Counted from the stretch's first letter, positions 1 through 7,937 are shown. The stretch: 10,714 nucleotides of DNA from an uncultured Steroidobacter sp. (GCA_946478975.1 CAMLEO010000251.1:1-10714), one strand, 5' to 3'. Notes: generated by a model from the letters alone, not told the origin. Numbers and translations are program-made.

Positions 1-812
1 CGAAGGAATACAACGCCACGCTCAAGGACTTCGTGCTGAGCTCGTTCGCGCTGTGCTCCGTCGCGATCGTCAAGAACTGCACCGACGGCTCACTGAATCA
101 GAGCGAGACCGGCTGTGTTTATAACTACAACATCGTCGTGACCAACGACGGCGCCGGCACGTTGTACGACCTGCAGGTCGTGGACAATTCCGGCACGCCG
201 AACACGAGCTCCGATGACGACACGTTCACGCTGTCGACGCTGGCCGCAGGTCAATCTCATACGTTCAACGGCAGCTTCGACTCGACGCAGAACCCGCCAA
301 CCAATACGGCAACGGTCGCAGCCGCAGGCTCCTCCGGAGGTCCGAGAACGGTCACGGGTACGGCGAGCGACACCTGTCCGCAGATCGACCGCGATCCGAG
401 AATCAACGTTACCAAGTGCTGCACGACCGAGCTCACGGTCGATGACAATCACGTGGTGATTGGCGTGAACTTCTCAGGCCAGGTCTGTAATGCCACGGGC
501 GGCGACTCCGGCCTCGCAGCGATTGGCCTGAGCAATGTGACGGTGACGGATGATGCCGGCACGCCGCAGAACGCGAGCGATGACCAGATCGTCTTCGGGC
601 CTGCATCGCTGCCGGCGAACACGTGTCAACCCTTCAGCGGCAGCTACGAGCCGACCAGCACCAGCACGTCCGATCCGCAGTCCGCGACCTTCTCGGACAC
701 GGTCACGGCAATCGGCACGGCACCACTGGGCTTCGGTCAAGCGACAGACAGCGCGAGCGATACGTGCTCAGTCTGCACGCGTGATTCCTGCGAGCCCGTT
801 CCAACACCGTAA
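1..812 (+). CDS. Exported protein with two DUF11-like Ig repeats (5' end missing)
   Basis: The frame is open from the left edge, so the true start lies outside the window; the GTG at 33 is only the first internal start-like codon. The visible 270 residues form two homologous units. Each starts with an I/V-V-K-x-C type strand, contains a D-x-x-GTP segment and a DD pair, then an L-x-A/P-A-G/N turn followed by F-x-GS. Unit one ends with GTASDTC and unit two with DSASDTC. This is the pattern of DUF11/CARDB-like Ig folds found in cell-surface and secreted proteins. The repeats are rich in Thr, Ser, Asn and Asp and carry regularly placed cysteines, as expected for disulfides formed outside the cytoplasm. 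The protein ends in a Cys- and Pro-containing tail without a sorting motif or membrane anchor. No enzymatic motif is visible. A structural or adhesive role is inference only. Its stop at 810-812 is followed by a strong terminator. Confidence 0.8.
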   Translation, partial: KEYNATLKDFVLSSFALCSVAIVKNCTDGSLNQSETGCVYNYNIVVTNDGAGTLYDLQVVDNSGTPNTSSDDDTFTLSTLAAGQSHTFNGSFDSTQNPPTNTATVAAAGSSGGPRTVTGTASDTCPQIDRDPRINVTKCCTTELTVDDNHVVIGVNFSGQVCNATGGDSGLAAIGLSNVTVTDDAGTPQNASDDQIVFGPASLPANTCQPFSGSYEPTSTSTSDPQSATFSDTVTAIGTAPLGFGQATDSASDTCSVCTRDSCEPVPTP

Positions 813-841
813 CGCTGGCTGACAGCTAACGGTGCGAAACC

Positions 842-880
842 AAGGGGCGATGGATTCTTCCATCGCCCCTTTCTTGTTTG
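842..880. terminator. Bidirectional rho-independent terminator
   Basis: A perfect 13-bp stem (AAGGGGCGATGGA at 842-854, complement at 859-871) closes a TTCT tetraloop and runs into a T-rich tract (870-879) on the + strand. On the - strand the same stem is followed by a weaker T-rich stretch (TTGGTTT). It sits exactly between the convergent stops of the Ig-repeat gene (812) and the metalloprotease gene (881), so it can serve both. Confidence 0.93.
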
Positions 881-3115
881 CTATTTTCCCCGGCGCAGGA
901 TCGATACCGACACCGTCGCGCTCGCGGACGATGTTCCGTCCGTGATGGTGTAACGGAAGCTGTCCGACTGGCCGCTCACCTTGGAATTCGGTCGATAAGT
1001 GACCGTGCCGTTGCTGTTGATCGTGACCTGGCCTTTGCTGCCCTGGGTCACGCCCGTGATTCTCAGCGTCTGCCCTTCGGGATCGCGATCGTTGGAGAGC
1101 ACGGTGATCGTGACCGCCGTGTTCGTTGCGGTCGACGCGCTGTCATCGACTGCGACCGGCGCGCCGTTCACGGTGGATGTTTCGATCAGGTACGTCATGT
1201 TTGCTGTACCAGCCAGAGTCGATTGAGCGGTGCTGCGAGCTGTCGCACCGATGTTGTACAGCCCGGCCGCAGCGGTCGTTGCGGCTGTCACTTGCAACGT
1301 CGTTGTCGTGCTCGCACCTGGCGCGAGATAAACACTTGAGTTCGCGAACGCCCCCGACCATCCGGAAGGAATACCCGCCGCCATCGAATATGTGGCCGCA
1401 GAACAGCTCGCGCTGTCACGGTTTGTGACGGTGACGTTGTAAGTCACGAGTGCGCCAGCGGCGCCTGTGGCCTGCGACGGCGAGGCAACCACACTGGGTG
1501 CGGCAGGCACACACGTCGCAGACGATCCCATGCTCACACGAACGACAGCTGTCGACGAGTCTGCGCTCTCGGCCGTGATTGCCACGCCGGACGCGTCGTC
1601 CATGTATGTGTGTCCGATGTCGAGCGCCGGATCGAACCAATCGGTGAAGCCGTAGATCTTGCGAGCTTCCGAGTCGAGGCTCATGTGCAGCAGCTGGCCG
1701 CTGTTGCCGTTGCCCTCCTCCGCATAATGCACGACGACGCCGTACGTCACATCACCCCGGAGCATCACGCCCGAGCGGCTGGAGAGGAAGCTGTCGAAGC
1801 CCAGCGCGCGTCGATATTCGACATAGAAATAAGTCTGTTTGCCGGATACAGGGTCGACGCCGCGAGGAATCTTCAGCGCCTTCGGAGCGGTGCCAGTTGT
1901 TTCATACGGCGCCAGCGAATAAGCACCGTCGGCACTCACCTGGGTGACCAACTGTGCGCCCGAAGGATTCATCCAGCCCAGGCGTTCTTTTTCGAAGGCG
2001 TTGTAATGACCGTAGTCGGGATTGCCCATGGTGGAGTACGTGTCGCCGTACTCGATGGACGTGCAGGCGCCGCCCAGCGCCACGTCGCCGCAGTCGAGCG
2101 CATGCGCGTGATTCAAGCCGAAGTTGTGTCCCAGCTCGTGACTGATCGTCTCGGCGGTTTGAATCACGTCAGTAGCAACACCATTGATGTATGCGCGTGA
2201 CGGCGCAGCGCCGACTTCGCCCATCCCGGAGACGCTGCACGCAGTCTTTGGGAAGATATAGATGATGCGCGTGTATGCAGACAGATTGATGCCCGCCTGC
2301 AGCGCCGCTTGATCGGCGGCATCGCCGGCCGTCGACAGGCTGCAAACCGTCTTCGACACCGGCAGCGTGTACCAGCCGTAAACGTCGCCGGTGAGCCAGG
2401 TCTGGCCTTGTGAGTTTTCCGACATGAACTGGCTGACGGTGCCCATCACCAGCGAGCGGGCGGACGCGATCGTCAGCGGCTGCGATGAATCGTCTTGAAA
2501 GTTCGCCAGCAGCACCAGCGTTCGCTGCTCGCCGAGCGTATGCGCCATGGAGGTGCCGAGGCTGGTCGTACCCGTCGACGTGCTGCCGTCGGCCGCGAGC
2601 ACCACCACTTCTTTGTCGATGGAGACGCCGGAGACGCGAACATGAGCGCCCGATCCAGTCGTCGGTGCGTTGGCGGTGTAATGCAATCTCACCGACCCGT
2701 GCGCTGTCTTCAGTTCGTGAACCAGGCGGCCATCGTGCTCATCATCTTCGTACAGCACACGGAGCGTGCCTTCGAACTCGCGCTGCTGCTCGATGTACGT
2801 TTGGATCGATGACGGGAGGGATGCGCGGAGTCGTGCCGGCATCACGAGGCTGGCGATGTCGCTCGGCGACTTGGTCGCGAGTTCGCGCAGCAACGACTGC
2901 CGCTGCTTCACGACGGCGAGCATCTGCTGCTGGAGTAAGGACTTCTCTGCGGCCGTGGCCGAGGAATGCCGATTCGCGAGCGTGACCAGGGAGTTCGTGA
3001 GCGTCAGCGCCTGCGAGCGCAATGTTTGCTGTTCGGTTCGACTCTCAGCGGCCGGTGCGGCGGCACTCACCACGAGCGCCAGCAGGGTGGCGGAAACAAA
3101 CATTCTCCACGGCAT
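881..3115 (-). CDS. Secreted M11 (gametolysin-like) zinc metalloprotease with NEW3-like and cadherin-like C-terminal domains
   Basis: This 744-residue protein starts with a signal peptide (basic MPWR, hydrophobic stretch to about 20, AAPAAES cleavage region). A helical, Gln-rich pro-region follows (about 25-115), then a beta-rich segment (about 140-185). The catalytic domain (about 195-530) holds the metzincin zinc site HExxHxxGxxH: His326, Glu327, His330 and His336, with a Met-turn at Met363 in YSTMG. This is the arrangement of peptidase family M11. Cysteine pairs such as 258/293 and 342/351 probably form disulfides. Residues about 535-645 resemble an NPCBM-associated NEW3 Ig domain. Residues about 652-740 resemble a cadherin-like/Big domain (PVAVDDSA, LSNDRDPEGQ, YTITDG). 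Both probably bind surfaces or substrate. The ATG start is supported by GAGG at 3123-3126, seven bases upstream. A cyclic di-GMP-I riboswitch precedes it. Substrate unknown; M11-type assignment is strong, exact subfamily less so. Confidence 0.9.
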   Translation of the reverse strand: MPWRMFVSATLLALVVSAAAPAAESRTEQQTLRSQALTLTNSLVTLANRHSSATAAEKSLLQQQMLAVVKQRQSLLRELATKSPSDIASLVMPARLRASLPSSIQTYIEQQREFEGTLRVLYEDDEHDGRLVHELKTAHGSVRLHYTANAPTTGSGAHVRVSGVSIDKEVVVLAADGSTSTGTTSLGTSMAHTLGEQRTLVLLANFQDDSSQPLTIASARSLVMGTVSQFMSENSQGQTWLTGDVYGWYTLPVSKTVCSLSTAGDAADQAALQAGINLSAYTRIIYIFPKTACSVSGMGEVGAAPSRAYINGVATDVIQTAETISHELGHNFGLNHAHALDCGDVALGGACTSIEYGDTYSTMGNPDYGHYNAFEKERLGWMNPSGAQLVTQVSADGAYSLAPYETTGTAPKALKIPRGVDPVSGKQTYFYVEYRRALGFDSFLSSRSGVMLRGDVTYGVVVHYAEEGNGNSGQLLHMSLDSEARKIYGFTDWFDPALDIGHTYMDDASGVAITAESADSSTAVVRVSMGSSATCVPAAPSVVASPSQATGAAGALVTYNVTVTNRDSASCSAATYSMAAGIPSGWSGAFANSSVYLAPGASTTTTLQVTAATTAAAGLYNIGATARSTAQSTLAGTANMTYLIETSTVNGAPVAVDDSASTATNTAVTITVLSNDRDPEGQTLRITGVTQGSKGQVTINSNGTVTYRPNSKVSGQSDSFRYTITDGTSSASATVSVSILRRGK

Positions 3116-3156
3116 GGCAGTACCTCATACAATAGGTCTCCAGCCGCGGGGCATGG

Positions 3157-3242
3157 CTTCGCTTTCGGTAGCCCGGCTATCCCAAAGGGACCCGTGGCTT
3201 TGCGTCACCCAGTTGCCTGGGTTTTGCCGTTGTCGAGTGAAG
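3157..3242 (-). promoter_or_regulatory. Cyclic di-GMP-I riboswitch (GEMM-I) in the metalloprotease leader
   Basis: Read on the - strand, the region has the GEMM-I aptamer in order. GGCAAAACC begins at 3228. It is followed by a CCCAG/CTGGG hairpin with a GCAA (GNRA) tetraloop (about 3222-3209). Then come the hallmark GACGCAAAGCCACGGG (3206-3191), a second arm TCCC-TTT-GGGA (3190-3180), and the closing AGCCGGGCTACCG (3178-3166). An outer P1 helix can form between CTTC (3242-3239) and GAAG (3160-3157). These segments match the conserved core of the cyclic di-GMP-I class. The aptamer ends about 40 bases before the metalloprotease ATG. No hairpin followed by a U-tract lies between them, so control of translation is more likely than transcription termination; whether the ligand turns the gene on or off cannot be read from sequence. 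Confidence 0.93.
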
Positions 3243-3681
3243 ACCGGAATGTGAAACAACGACGCGGTCGCCGGGGAACAAACGGGACTGACGACTGCGA
3301 TGAGGTTAGCGTGCCCCCTCGCACCGTCCGAGCCAATCAGTCAGGCCCTTAAGATCCGGCGACTTTCAGCCCTATGATGCATCCCTTAGTGAGGTTTTGT
3401 TTCTTGTCTGCGGGCGGCGACGGGTTCGTGTTGACAGTGCAACCCACGGCTTCGCCGAGACATCGCATACCGGCCGTGTGAATCGCCGACTCCATGGCAC
3501 ATCGGGGGCTCGATTGACACGACGCCCCGACTCGTCGGAAACTTGCGCGCAGTGCGCAATTGGGGCGCCACCTGTCCGCGGCAAGGGAGCTCGCTCCCAC
3601 CCAACCGGTGCGAAAAAACGCGCTGAACCTCTTTCCGGCCTTGCAGCGAGCGGACCCAAGGCACAACGGAAGGAAGGTGCC
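3243..3681. other. Divergent intergenic region; inverted repeats, no gene seen
   Basis: About 440 bases lie between the riboswitch and the ankyrin gene, and must hold the promoters of both divergent genes. I see no convincing sigma-70 pair. TATGAT at 3373-3378 is a fair -10 for the + strand but lacks a -35. Several inverted repeats sit in the half nearer the ankyrin gene. GGGGC (3505-3509) pairs with GCCCC (3524-3528). TTGCGC (3543-3548) pairs with GCGCAA (3554-3559). GGGAG (3585-3589) pairs with CTCCC (3594-3598) around a CTCG loop. GTGCG (3608-3612) pairs with CGCGC (3619-3623) around six A. They may be operators or leader RNA hairpins. I recognise no known riboswitch class on this side. 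The frame is open from 3397 but its residues are Arg-rich and look non-coding. Confidence 0.5.
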
Positions 3682-5373
3682 ATGATCCGCAAACTGACGG
3701 CTCGCAGCAGTCTCGATTCCCTCAAGAAAGATGCAAAACGGTGGCTCCACGCCCTGCGTGACGCCGATCCGGAAGCGCTCGCACGGCTGAAACATGCCTT
3801 ACCCGGCGCGGGCCCAACGCCCAGTCTCCGCGAAGTACAGCAAGCACTGGCCCGGGAATATGGTTTTGAAAGTTGGGCCGCGCTGAAGCTGCAACTCGCC
3901 GACGCAGCGCTGGCCCGACGCACGCAGGCCGAGTTGCTGGAAGAATTCCTGGAACACGCGATTCTGAATTACGGCATTCCTCCCGGAACGCAGACGTGGC
4001 AACCGTCGTACCCGGACAGCCCGTCGCGACGTGAATACGCCGCGAGAATTCTCGCCAAGCATCCAGCCATCGTTCGTGGAAGCATTCACGCCGCCGCGCT
4101 CAGCGGCAACGTCGATGAAACCAAACGTTTGCTCGCTCAGGATCGCCGCTTGGCCTCCAGCAAAGGTGGCCGACGCACGTGGGAGCCGCTGCTCTATCTC
4201 GCCTATGGTCGTTTGCCGCTGGCTGCAGCGAGTGACAATGCCGTAGCCATCGCCACATTGCTGCTCGACCACGGGGCGAACCCGAACGTCCAAATGACCG
4301 ACGGCGAGAATCCATTCACGGCGATCACCGGTTTCATCGGCCTTGGAGAGCGCACGCCGATTGCAGTGCCGCCGCATCCTCGAGCGAGTGAGCTCGTGCG
4401 TCTGCTCATCGAGCGCGGCGCGAACTCGTTCGATACACAAGCGCTGTACAACACCTCGCTCTGGCACGACAGCACCCAGTGGCTGGAGCTGCTCTATGGC
4501 TACGACGAGCGTTCCGGCAATACGGCTCGCTGGCAGGGGCAACTCAATTACCTGCTCGGCAATGCGATTGATCGCAATCATCTAAAGCGCGCCGCCTGGC
4601 TGCTCGCGCACGGTGCGAACCCCCAGACGAAACATTTCTATACCAAGCGCAACCTGCATACGAATGCCCTGCTTCATGGCCATGCTCCGATGGCTGAGCT
4701 GCTGGCGACCGCCGGCGCGCCAGTGGAAACGCTGGAGGGTCGCGAAGCCTTTCAGGCCGCGTGCCTGCGGCTCGATATCGAGACCGCACGAACCCTGGCT
4801 CGACAACATCCTGAGTACTTGCAGGACGCCACGACCCTGCTGACGGCGGCAAGAGCAGGCCGAGCCGAAGCAATAACCTTGCTGCTCGATCTCGGCACGC
4901 CGATCAACGTCGCGACTGCCAGCGGCGAGCGCGCGTTGCACTCAGCTGTATGGACCGACTCCGTCCCGATCGCGCAATTGCTGATCGAGCGCGGCGCTGA
5001 GATCGATGCACGCGATCATCGCTTCAATGCCACGCCGCTGGGCTGGGCCATTCATCTCGACAAGCCGCAGCTCACCGAGTATCTCAGCACTGTCAGCGAC
5101 GATCTGTTTTGTCTGGTGGCGATTGGCAAACTGGACCGCGTGCGTTCGCTGCTCGACGCACAGCCGTCACTAGCGAAGACCGTCCAAGACGGATACACAC
5201 CGCTCTTTTGTTTGCCCGACGCGGACGAAGACGCCGCGCTCGCAATGGCTGAGTTGCTGTTGTCGCGCGGAGCGGATGCGAGCTTCAAAAACAGCTCGGG
5301 GCGCACCGCGGCGGACGAAGCCGAGCGCAACGGCATGGATGCAGTGGCAGACCTGCTTCGGTCAACTCACTGA
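3682..5373 (+). CDS. Ankyrin-repeat protein with N-terminal helical module
   Basis: The 563-residue product has no signal peptide and is probably cytoplasmic. Residues about 8-75 form a short helical module (SLDSLKKDAKRWL ... REYGFESWAALK) often seen at the front of bacterial ankyrin proteins. Ankyrin-type units follow from about 130 to the end. Clear ones are at about 190-200 (LLLDHGANPN), 238-248 (RLLIERGANS), 302-313 (LLAHGANP), 397-408 (LLLDLGTPIN), 431-443 (AQLLIERGAEID) and 522-533 (AELLLSRGADAS, then SGRTAADEAERNG). Other units are degenerate. Ankyrin arrays bind proteins; no catalytic domain is visible, so the partner is unknown. I chose the ATG at 3682 because it begins the recognisable module and has AGGAAGG about four bases upstream. 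An in-frame TTG at 3397 would add 95 Arg-rich residues without family likeness. The gene stands alone on its strand and ends two bases from the convergent kinase gene. Confidence 0.88.
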   Translation: MIRKLTARSSLDSLKKDAKRWLHALRDADPEALARLKHALPGAGPTPSLREVQQALAREYGFESWAALKLQLADAALARRTQAELLEEFLEHAILNYGIPPGTQTWQPSYPDSPSRREYAARILAKHPAIVRGSIHAAALSGNVDETKRLLAQDRRLASSKGGRRTWEPLLYLAYGRLPLAAASDNAVAIATLLLDHGANPNVQMTDGENPFTAITGFIGLGERTPIAVPPHPRASELVRLLIERGANSFDTQALYNTSLWHDSTQWLELLYGYDERSGNTARWQGQLNYLLGNAIDRNHLKRAAWLLAHGANPQTKHFYTKRNLHTNALLHGHAPMAELLATAGAPVETLEGREAFQAACLRLDIETARTLARQHPEYLQDATTLLTAARAGRAEAITLLLDLGTPINVATASGERALHSAVWTDSVPIAQLLIERGAEIDARDHRFNATPLGWAIHLDKPQLTEYLSTVSDDLFCLVAIGKLDRVRSLLDAQPSLAKTVQDGYTPLFCLPDADEDAALAMAELLLSRGADASFKNSSGRTAADEAERNGMDAVADLLRSTH

Positions 5374-5375
5374 CC

Positions 5376-7106
5376 TCATCGAGTGGCCAACAGCACGACG
5401 GCCAAGATCAGCAGCAACAACGACAGCGTCTTCCAGAACACCAGCGGATTGCGCTCGATCAATGGCTGGCGGGTACGGCGCAAGTACGCTGCGTTTGGAT
5501 GACTCAGGTCGTAAACGAACTCGGACAACTCTTGATAGCGTTTGTCCGGGTCCGGCTGGGTCGCTTTCCTGAGGGTCTCGTCGAACCAGGCGGGAATCTC
5601 CCGCTCGTCATCGAGCAGGGAGCGATACATCAAACGTCGCTGTGCGGCTTTGGTTGTTGCCTTGGCGACTTCGGCTCCGAACGGCAGCCGTCCGGACAAC
5701 ATCTGATACGCGATGACGCCGAGCGAAAACAAATCGGAGCGCGACGTGCCCGCTTCGCCAAGGAAATATTCCGGCGCTGTGTACTGAGCCGTGCCCAGCG
5801 GAACGCTCTGCACCGACGACGCAGTCTCGACGATGCCCGCGACGCGAGTGGAGCCGAAGTCGACGATCTTCACCGTGCCGGTGGCATCGATCATGACGTT
5901 CTCGGGCCGCAGGTCTTGATGGAGCATTTCCAGGCGATGAAACGCTTGCAGGCCCTTGGCGATCTGCTCGACGATGGCTCGCACGGCTGCCAGTTTGGGC
6001 TTGGGATTGTCGATCATCCATTGCGTCAACGTCTGGCCATCGATGAACTCGGTGACCGTGTATAGGTAATTGCGCTTGCGTGAAGGCTCGCAAGCTCGCA
6101 CGACGTGAGGGCTGTCGATGCGGCGTGCGATCCAGTCCTCCAGCAGAAACCTTTCCAGATACGCAGGATCGTTGCGCAAATCGACCGACGGTGTCTTGAT
6201 GACCACCGGCGTCGCCGTCCCGCCGGCACTATCCAACGCGAGATGCACGTGACTGCGGCTGCTGATGCGAATGTCGCGGACGATCCTGAAACCGTCGAAC
6301 TCCATGCGCGGCGCAAGCTCGGGCGGCAACGGCAGCTCGCTCAGCTGATGATGAATCTCGGTGATGCCAGACGCGGGAATCTCTTCGACGCGCACCAGCT
6401 GGACGGTGAGATTGTCCTCACTGCCCTGCTCGTAGGCGTCCTCGACGAGAGATTTCGCCACTGCATTGAGATCGGCGCGGCCATCGGCGAGAGCACTGAG
6501 CAGTGCCCGAGAGTCCAGGTGCTCATGAACGCCGTCGGTCGCAAGGATGAAAACATCGCCTGTCTGCACACCGACCGCACGGTAATCGATCTCCAATTGC
6601 GGATTGACGCCCAGCGCGCGGCTGAGATAGCTCTTGTCCTGTGAGATCCACAGCCGATGTTCCTCGGTGAGCTGTTCGAGAGCGCCGTCGCGCAGGCGAT
6701 AGATTCTGGAATCGCCGACGTGAAAGATGTGCGCCGTGGTCGACTTGATCACCAGCGCACTCAATGTGCATACATAGCCGCGGTCCTGATCGTATCGATA
6801 CTGGCTCTGCCGTGTTTGGGCGTACAGCCACGAGTTGATCGCCATCAACACGCGCTGTGCCGACTGCCGCACCGACCATGCGGCCGACGTGCAGTAGTAA
6901 TCGTCGAGAAAACTTTTGACAGCCGCTTCGCTGGCGATCTGGCTGACGTTGCTGCTGCTCACGCCGTCGGCCAATGCAGCGGCGACACCCTTTGCGGTTA
7001 GTTGCGGCTCGTCGGGAATGCAGGCGCCATGGAAGTCCTGGTTGATCTCCTTGCGGCCGCGATGCGAATGCTGCCCGAGGGCGATTTTCAGTCCCGCGGG
7101 CAGCAT
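5376..7106 (-). CDS. Bifunctional PP2C-type phosphatase / Ser-Thr protein kinase, C-terminal membrane anchor
   Basis: Numbering below counts from the TTG at 7115; the ATG at 7106, three codons later, is my preferred start (576 residues). Residues about 10-245 are a PP2C phosphatase with the usual metal-binding acids: Asp27 (NQD), Asp50 (ADG), Asp135 (GDSR), Asp194 (ATDG) and Asp234 (EDN). Residues about 273-540 are a Hanks-type kinase: Lys307 (VVIK), Asp401 and Asn406 in HQDLRPEN, Asp419 (DFG), APE at 447-449, then DLFSLGV. The Gly-rich loop is degenerate (RDIRISSRS) and the HRD Arg is Gln, which as I recall is common in this fusion family. A hydrophobic segment at about 557-577 anchors it with both enzymes in the cytoplasm. 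The gene begins nine bases after the FNT stop with no clear Shine-Dalgarno, suggesting translational coupling. Homologous fusions lie beside nitrite/nitrate assimilation genes in Pseudomonas, which fits the FNT neighbour. Substrates are unknown. Confidence 0.92.
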   Translation of the reverse strand: MLPAGLKIALGQHSHRGRKEINQDFHGACIPDEPQLTAKGVAAALADGVSSSNVSQIASEAAVKSFLDDYYCTSAAWSVRQSAQRVLMAINSWLYAQTRQSQYRYDQDRGYVCTLSALVIKSTTAHIFHVGDSRIYRLRDGALEQLTEEHRLWISQDKSYLSRALGVNPQLEIDYRAVGVQTGDVFILATDGVHEHLDSRALLSALADGRADLNAVAKSLVEDAYEQGSEDNLTVQLVRVEEIPASGITEIHHQLSELPLPPELAPRMEFDGFRIVRDIRISSRSHVHLALDSAGGTATPVVIKTPSVDLRNDPAYLERFLLEDWIARRIDSPHVVRACEPSRKRNYLYTVTEFIDGQTLTQWMIDNPKPKLAAVRAIVEQIAKGLQAFHRLEMLHQDLRPENVMIDATGTVKIVDFGSTRVAGIVETASSVQSVPLGTAQYTAPEYFLGEAGTSRSDLFSLGVIAYQMLSGRLPFGAEVAKATTKAAQRRLMYRSLLDDEREIPAWFDETLRKATQPDPDKRYQELSEFVYDLSHPNAAYLRRTRQPLIERNPLVFWKTLSLLLLILAVVLLATR

Positions 7107-7115
7107 CGATTGCAA

Positions 7116-7937
7116 TTACGCCGCCAGCCGCAGCGGCTTCCTGGCCGCCGTCTTCAAGTGCGTGGAGTACAACGTGAGCCCGGTGAACGTCAGGCCGCCG
7201 ACCAGGTTGCCCAGCACTGTCGGGATCTCGTTCCAGATGATGTAATCCATGATCGAGAAGTTGCCGCCCATGATCAACGCCGAGGGGAACAGAAACATAT
7301 TTACCACCGAGTGCTCGAAGGTCATGGCGAAGAACACCATGATGGGCATCCACATGGCAATGACCTTGCCGCTCACCGACGAGGAAATCATCGCGCCGAC
7401 CACGCCGGTCGAAACCATCCAGTTGCACAGGATGCCGCGGATGAACAGTGTCAGCATGCCGGCAGCGCCATGCGCCTTGTATCCTACGGTGCGCGCCTCG
7501 CCAATGCCGGCGATGACCTTGCCGACCGCATTGGGTTCGGAGGAAAAGCCGAAGGTGAAGACGATCGCCATCATCACGGCGACAGTCAGCGCGCCGGCGA
7601 AGTTGCCGGTGAAGACCAGGCCCCAGTTCTTGAGCACGCCGCCCAACGTGACACCGGGCCGCTTATCGATCAGCGCCAGCGGCGACAGCACGAACACGCC
7701 GGTCAACAGATCGAAGCCCAACAGATACAGCATGCAAAAGCCGACCGGGAACAAGATCGCGCCGATGATGGGATAGCCGGTCTGCTGATTGACCGTGACG
7801 GCGAATACAGCCGCCAGCGCGAGAATCGCGCCCGCCATGTATGCGCGTATCAACGTGTCGCGCGTGGACATGAAGACTTTCGATTCGCCCGCGTCGACCA
7901 TTTTGGTGACGAATTCCGACGGTGCCAGGTAGGACAT
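7116..7937 (-). CDS. Formate/nitrite transporter (FNT) family channel
   Basis: The 273-residue product is a polytopic membrane protein of FNT length (FocA/NirC type), a pentameric inner-membrane channel for small monovalent anions. Hydrophobic segments fall at about 31-48, 55-75, 107-130, 157-180, 190-215 and 238-258, matching the six-helix FNT fold. The family signature FEHSVVNMF is present, with the pore histidine at His209, and LLTG at 77-80 lies where FNT channels have the broken helix and gating Thr. The MSYLAPSEF start is chosen because AGAGG (7949-7945) lies seven bases upstream. The frame runs further up to 8093, but that would place the sigma-54 element inside the gene. It is the first gene of an operon with the PP2C-kinase fusion. 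Context (NtrC-like sites, sigma-54 promoter, kinase fusion) favours nitrite import for assimilation over formate export; the sequence alone does not decide the substrate. Confidence 0.9.
   Translation of the reverse strand: MSYLAPSEFVTKMVDAGESKVFMSTRDTLIRAYMAGAILALAAVFAVTVNQQTGYPIIGAILFPVGFCMLYLLGFDLLTGVFVLSPLALIDKRPGVTLGGVLKNWGLVFTGNFAGALTVAVMMAIVFTFGFSSEPNAVGKVIAGIGEARTVGYKAHGAAGMLTLFIRGILCNWMVSTGVVGAMISSSVSGKVIAMWMPIMVFFAMTFEHSVVNMFLFPSALIMGGNFSIMDYIIWNEIPTVLGNLVGGLTFTGLTLYSTHLKTAARKPLRLAA

Noticed and set aside
3431..3519. TTGACA hexamers at 3431-3436 and 3514-3519 as -35 boxes
   Set aside because: Neither has a plausible -10 element 16-18 bases downstream on the + strand.
3397..3681. 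In-frame upstream extension of the ankyrin gene from a TTG at 3397
   Set aside because: The added 95 residues are Arg-rich, low in hydrophobic pattern and unlike the family, while the ATG at 3682 has a purine-rich ribosome binding site and starts the recognisable module.
3799..4581. Long - strand open frame inside the ankyrin gene
   Set aside because: It is antisense to clear ankyrin repeats, with Arg-rich composition and no recognisable domain.
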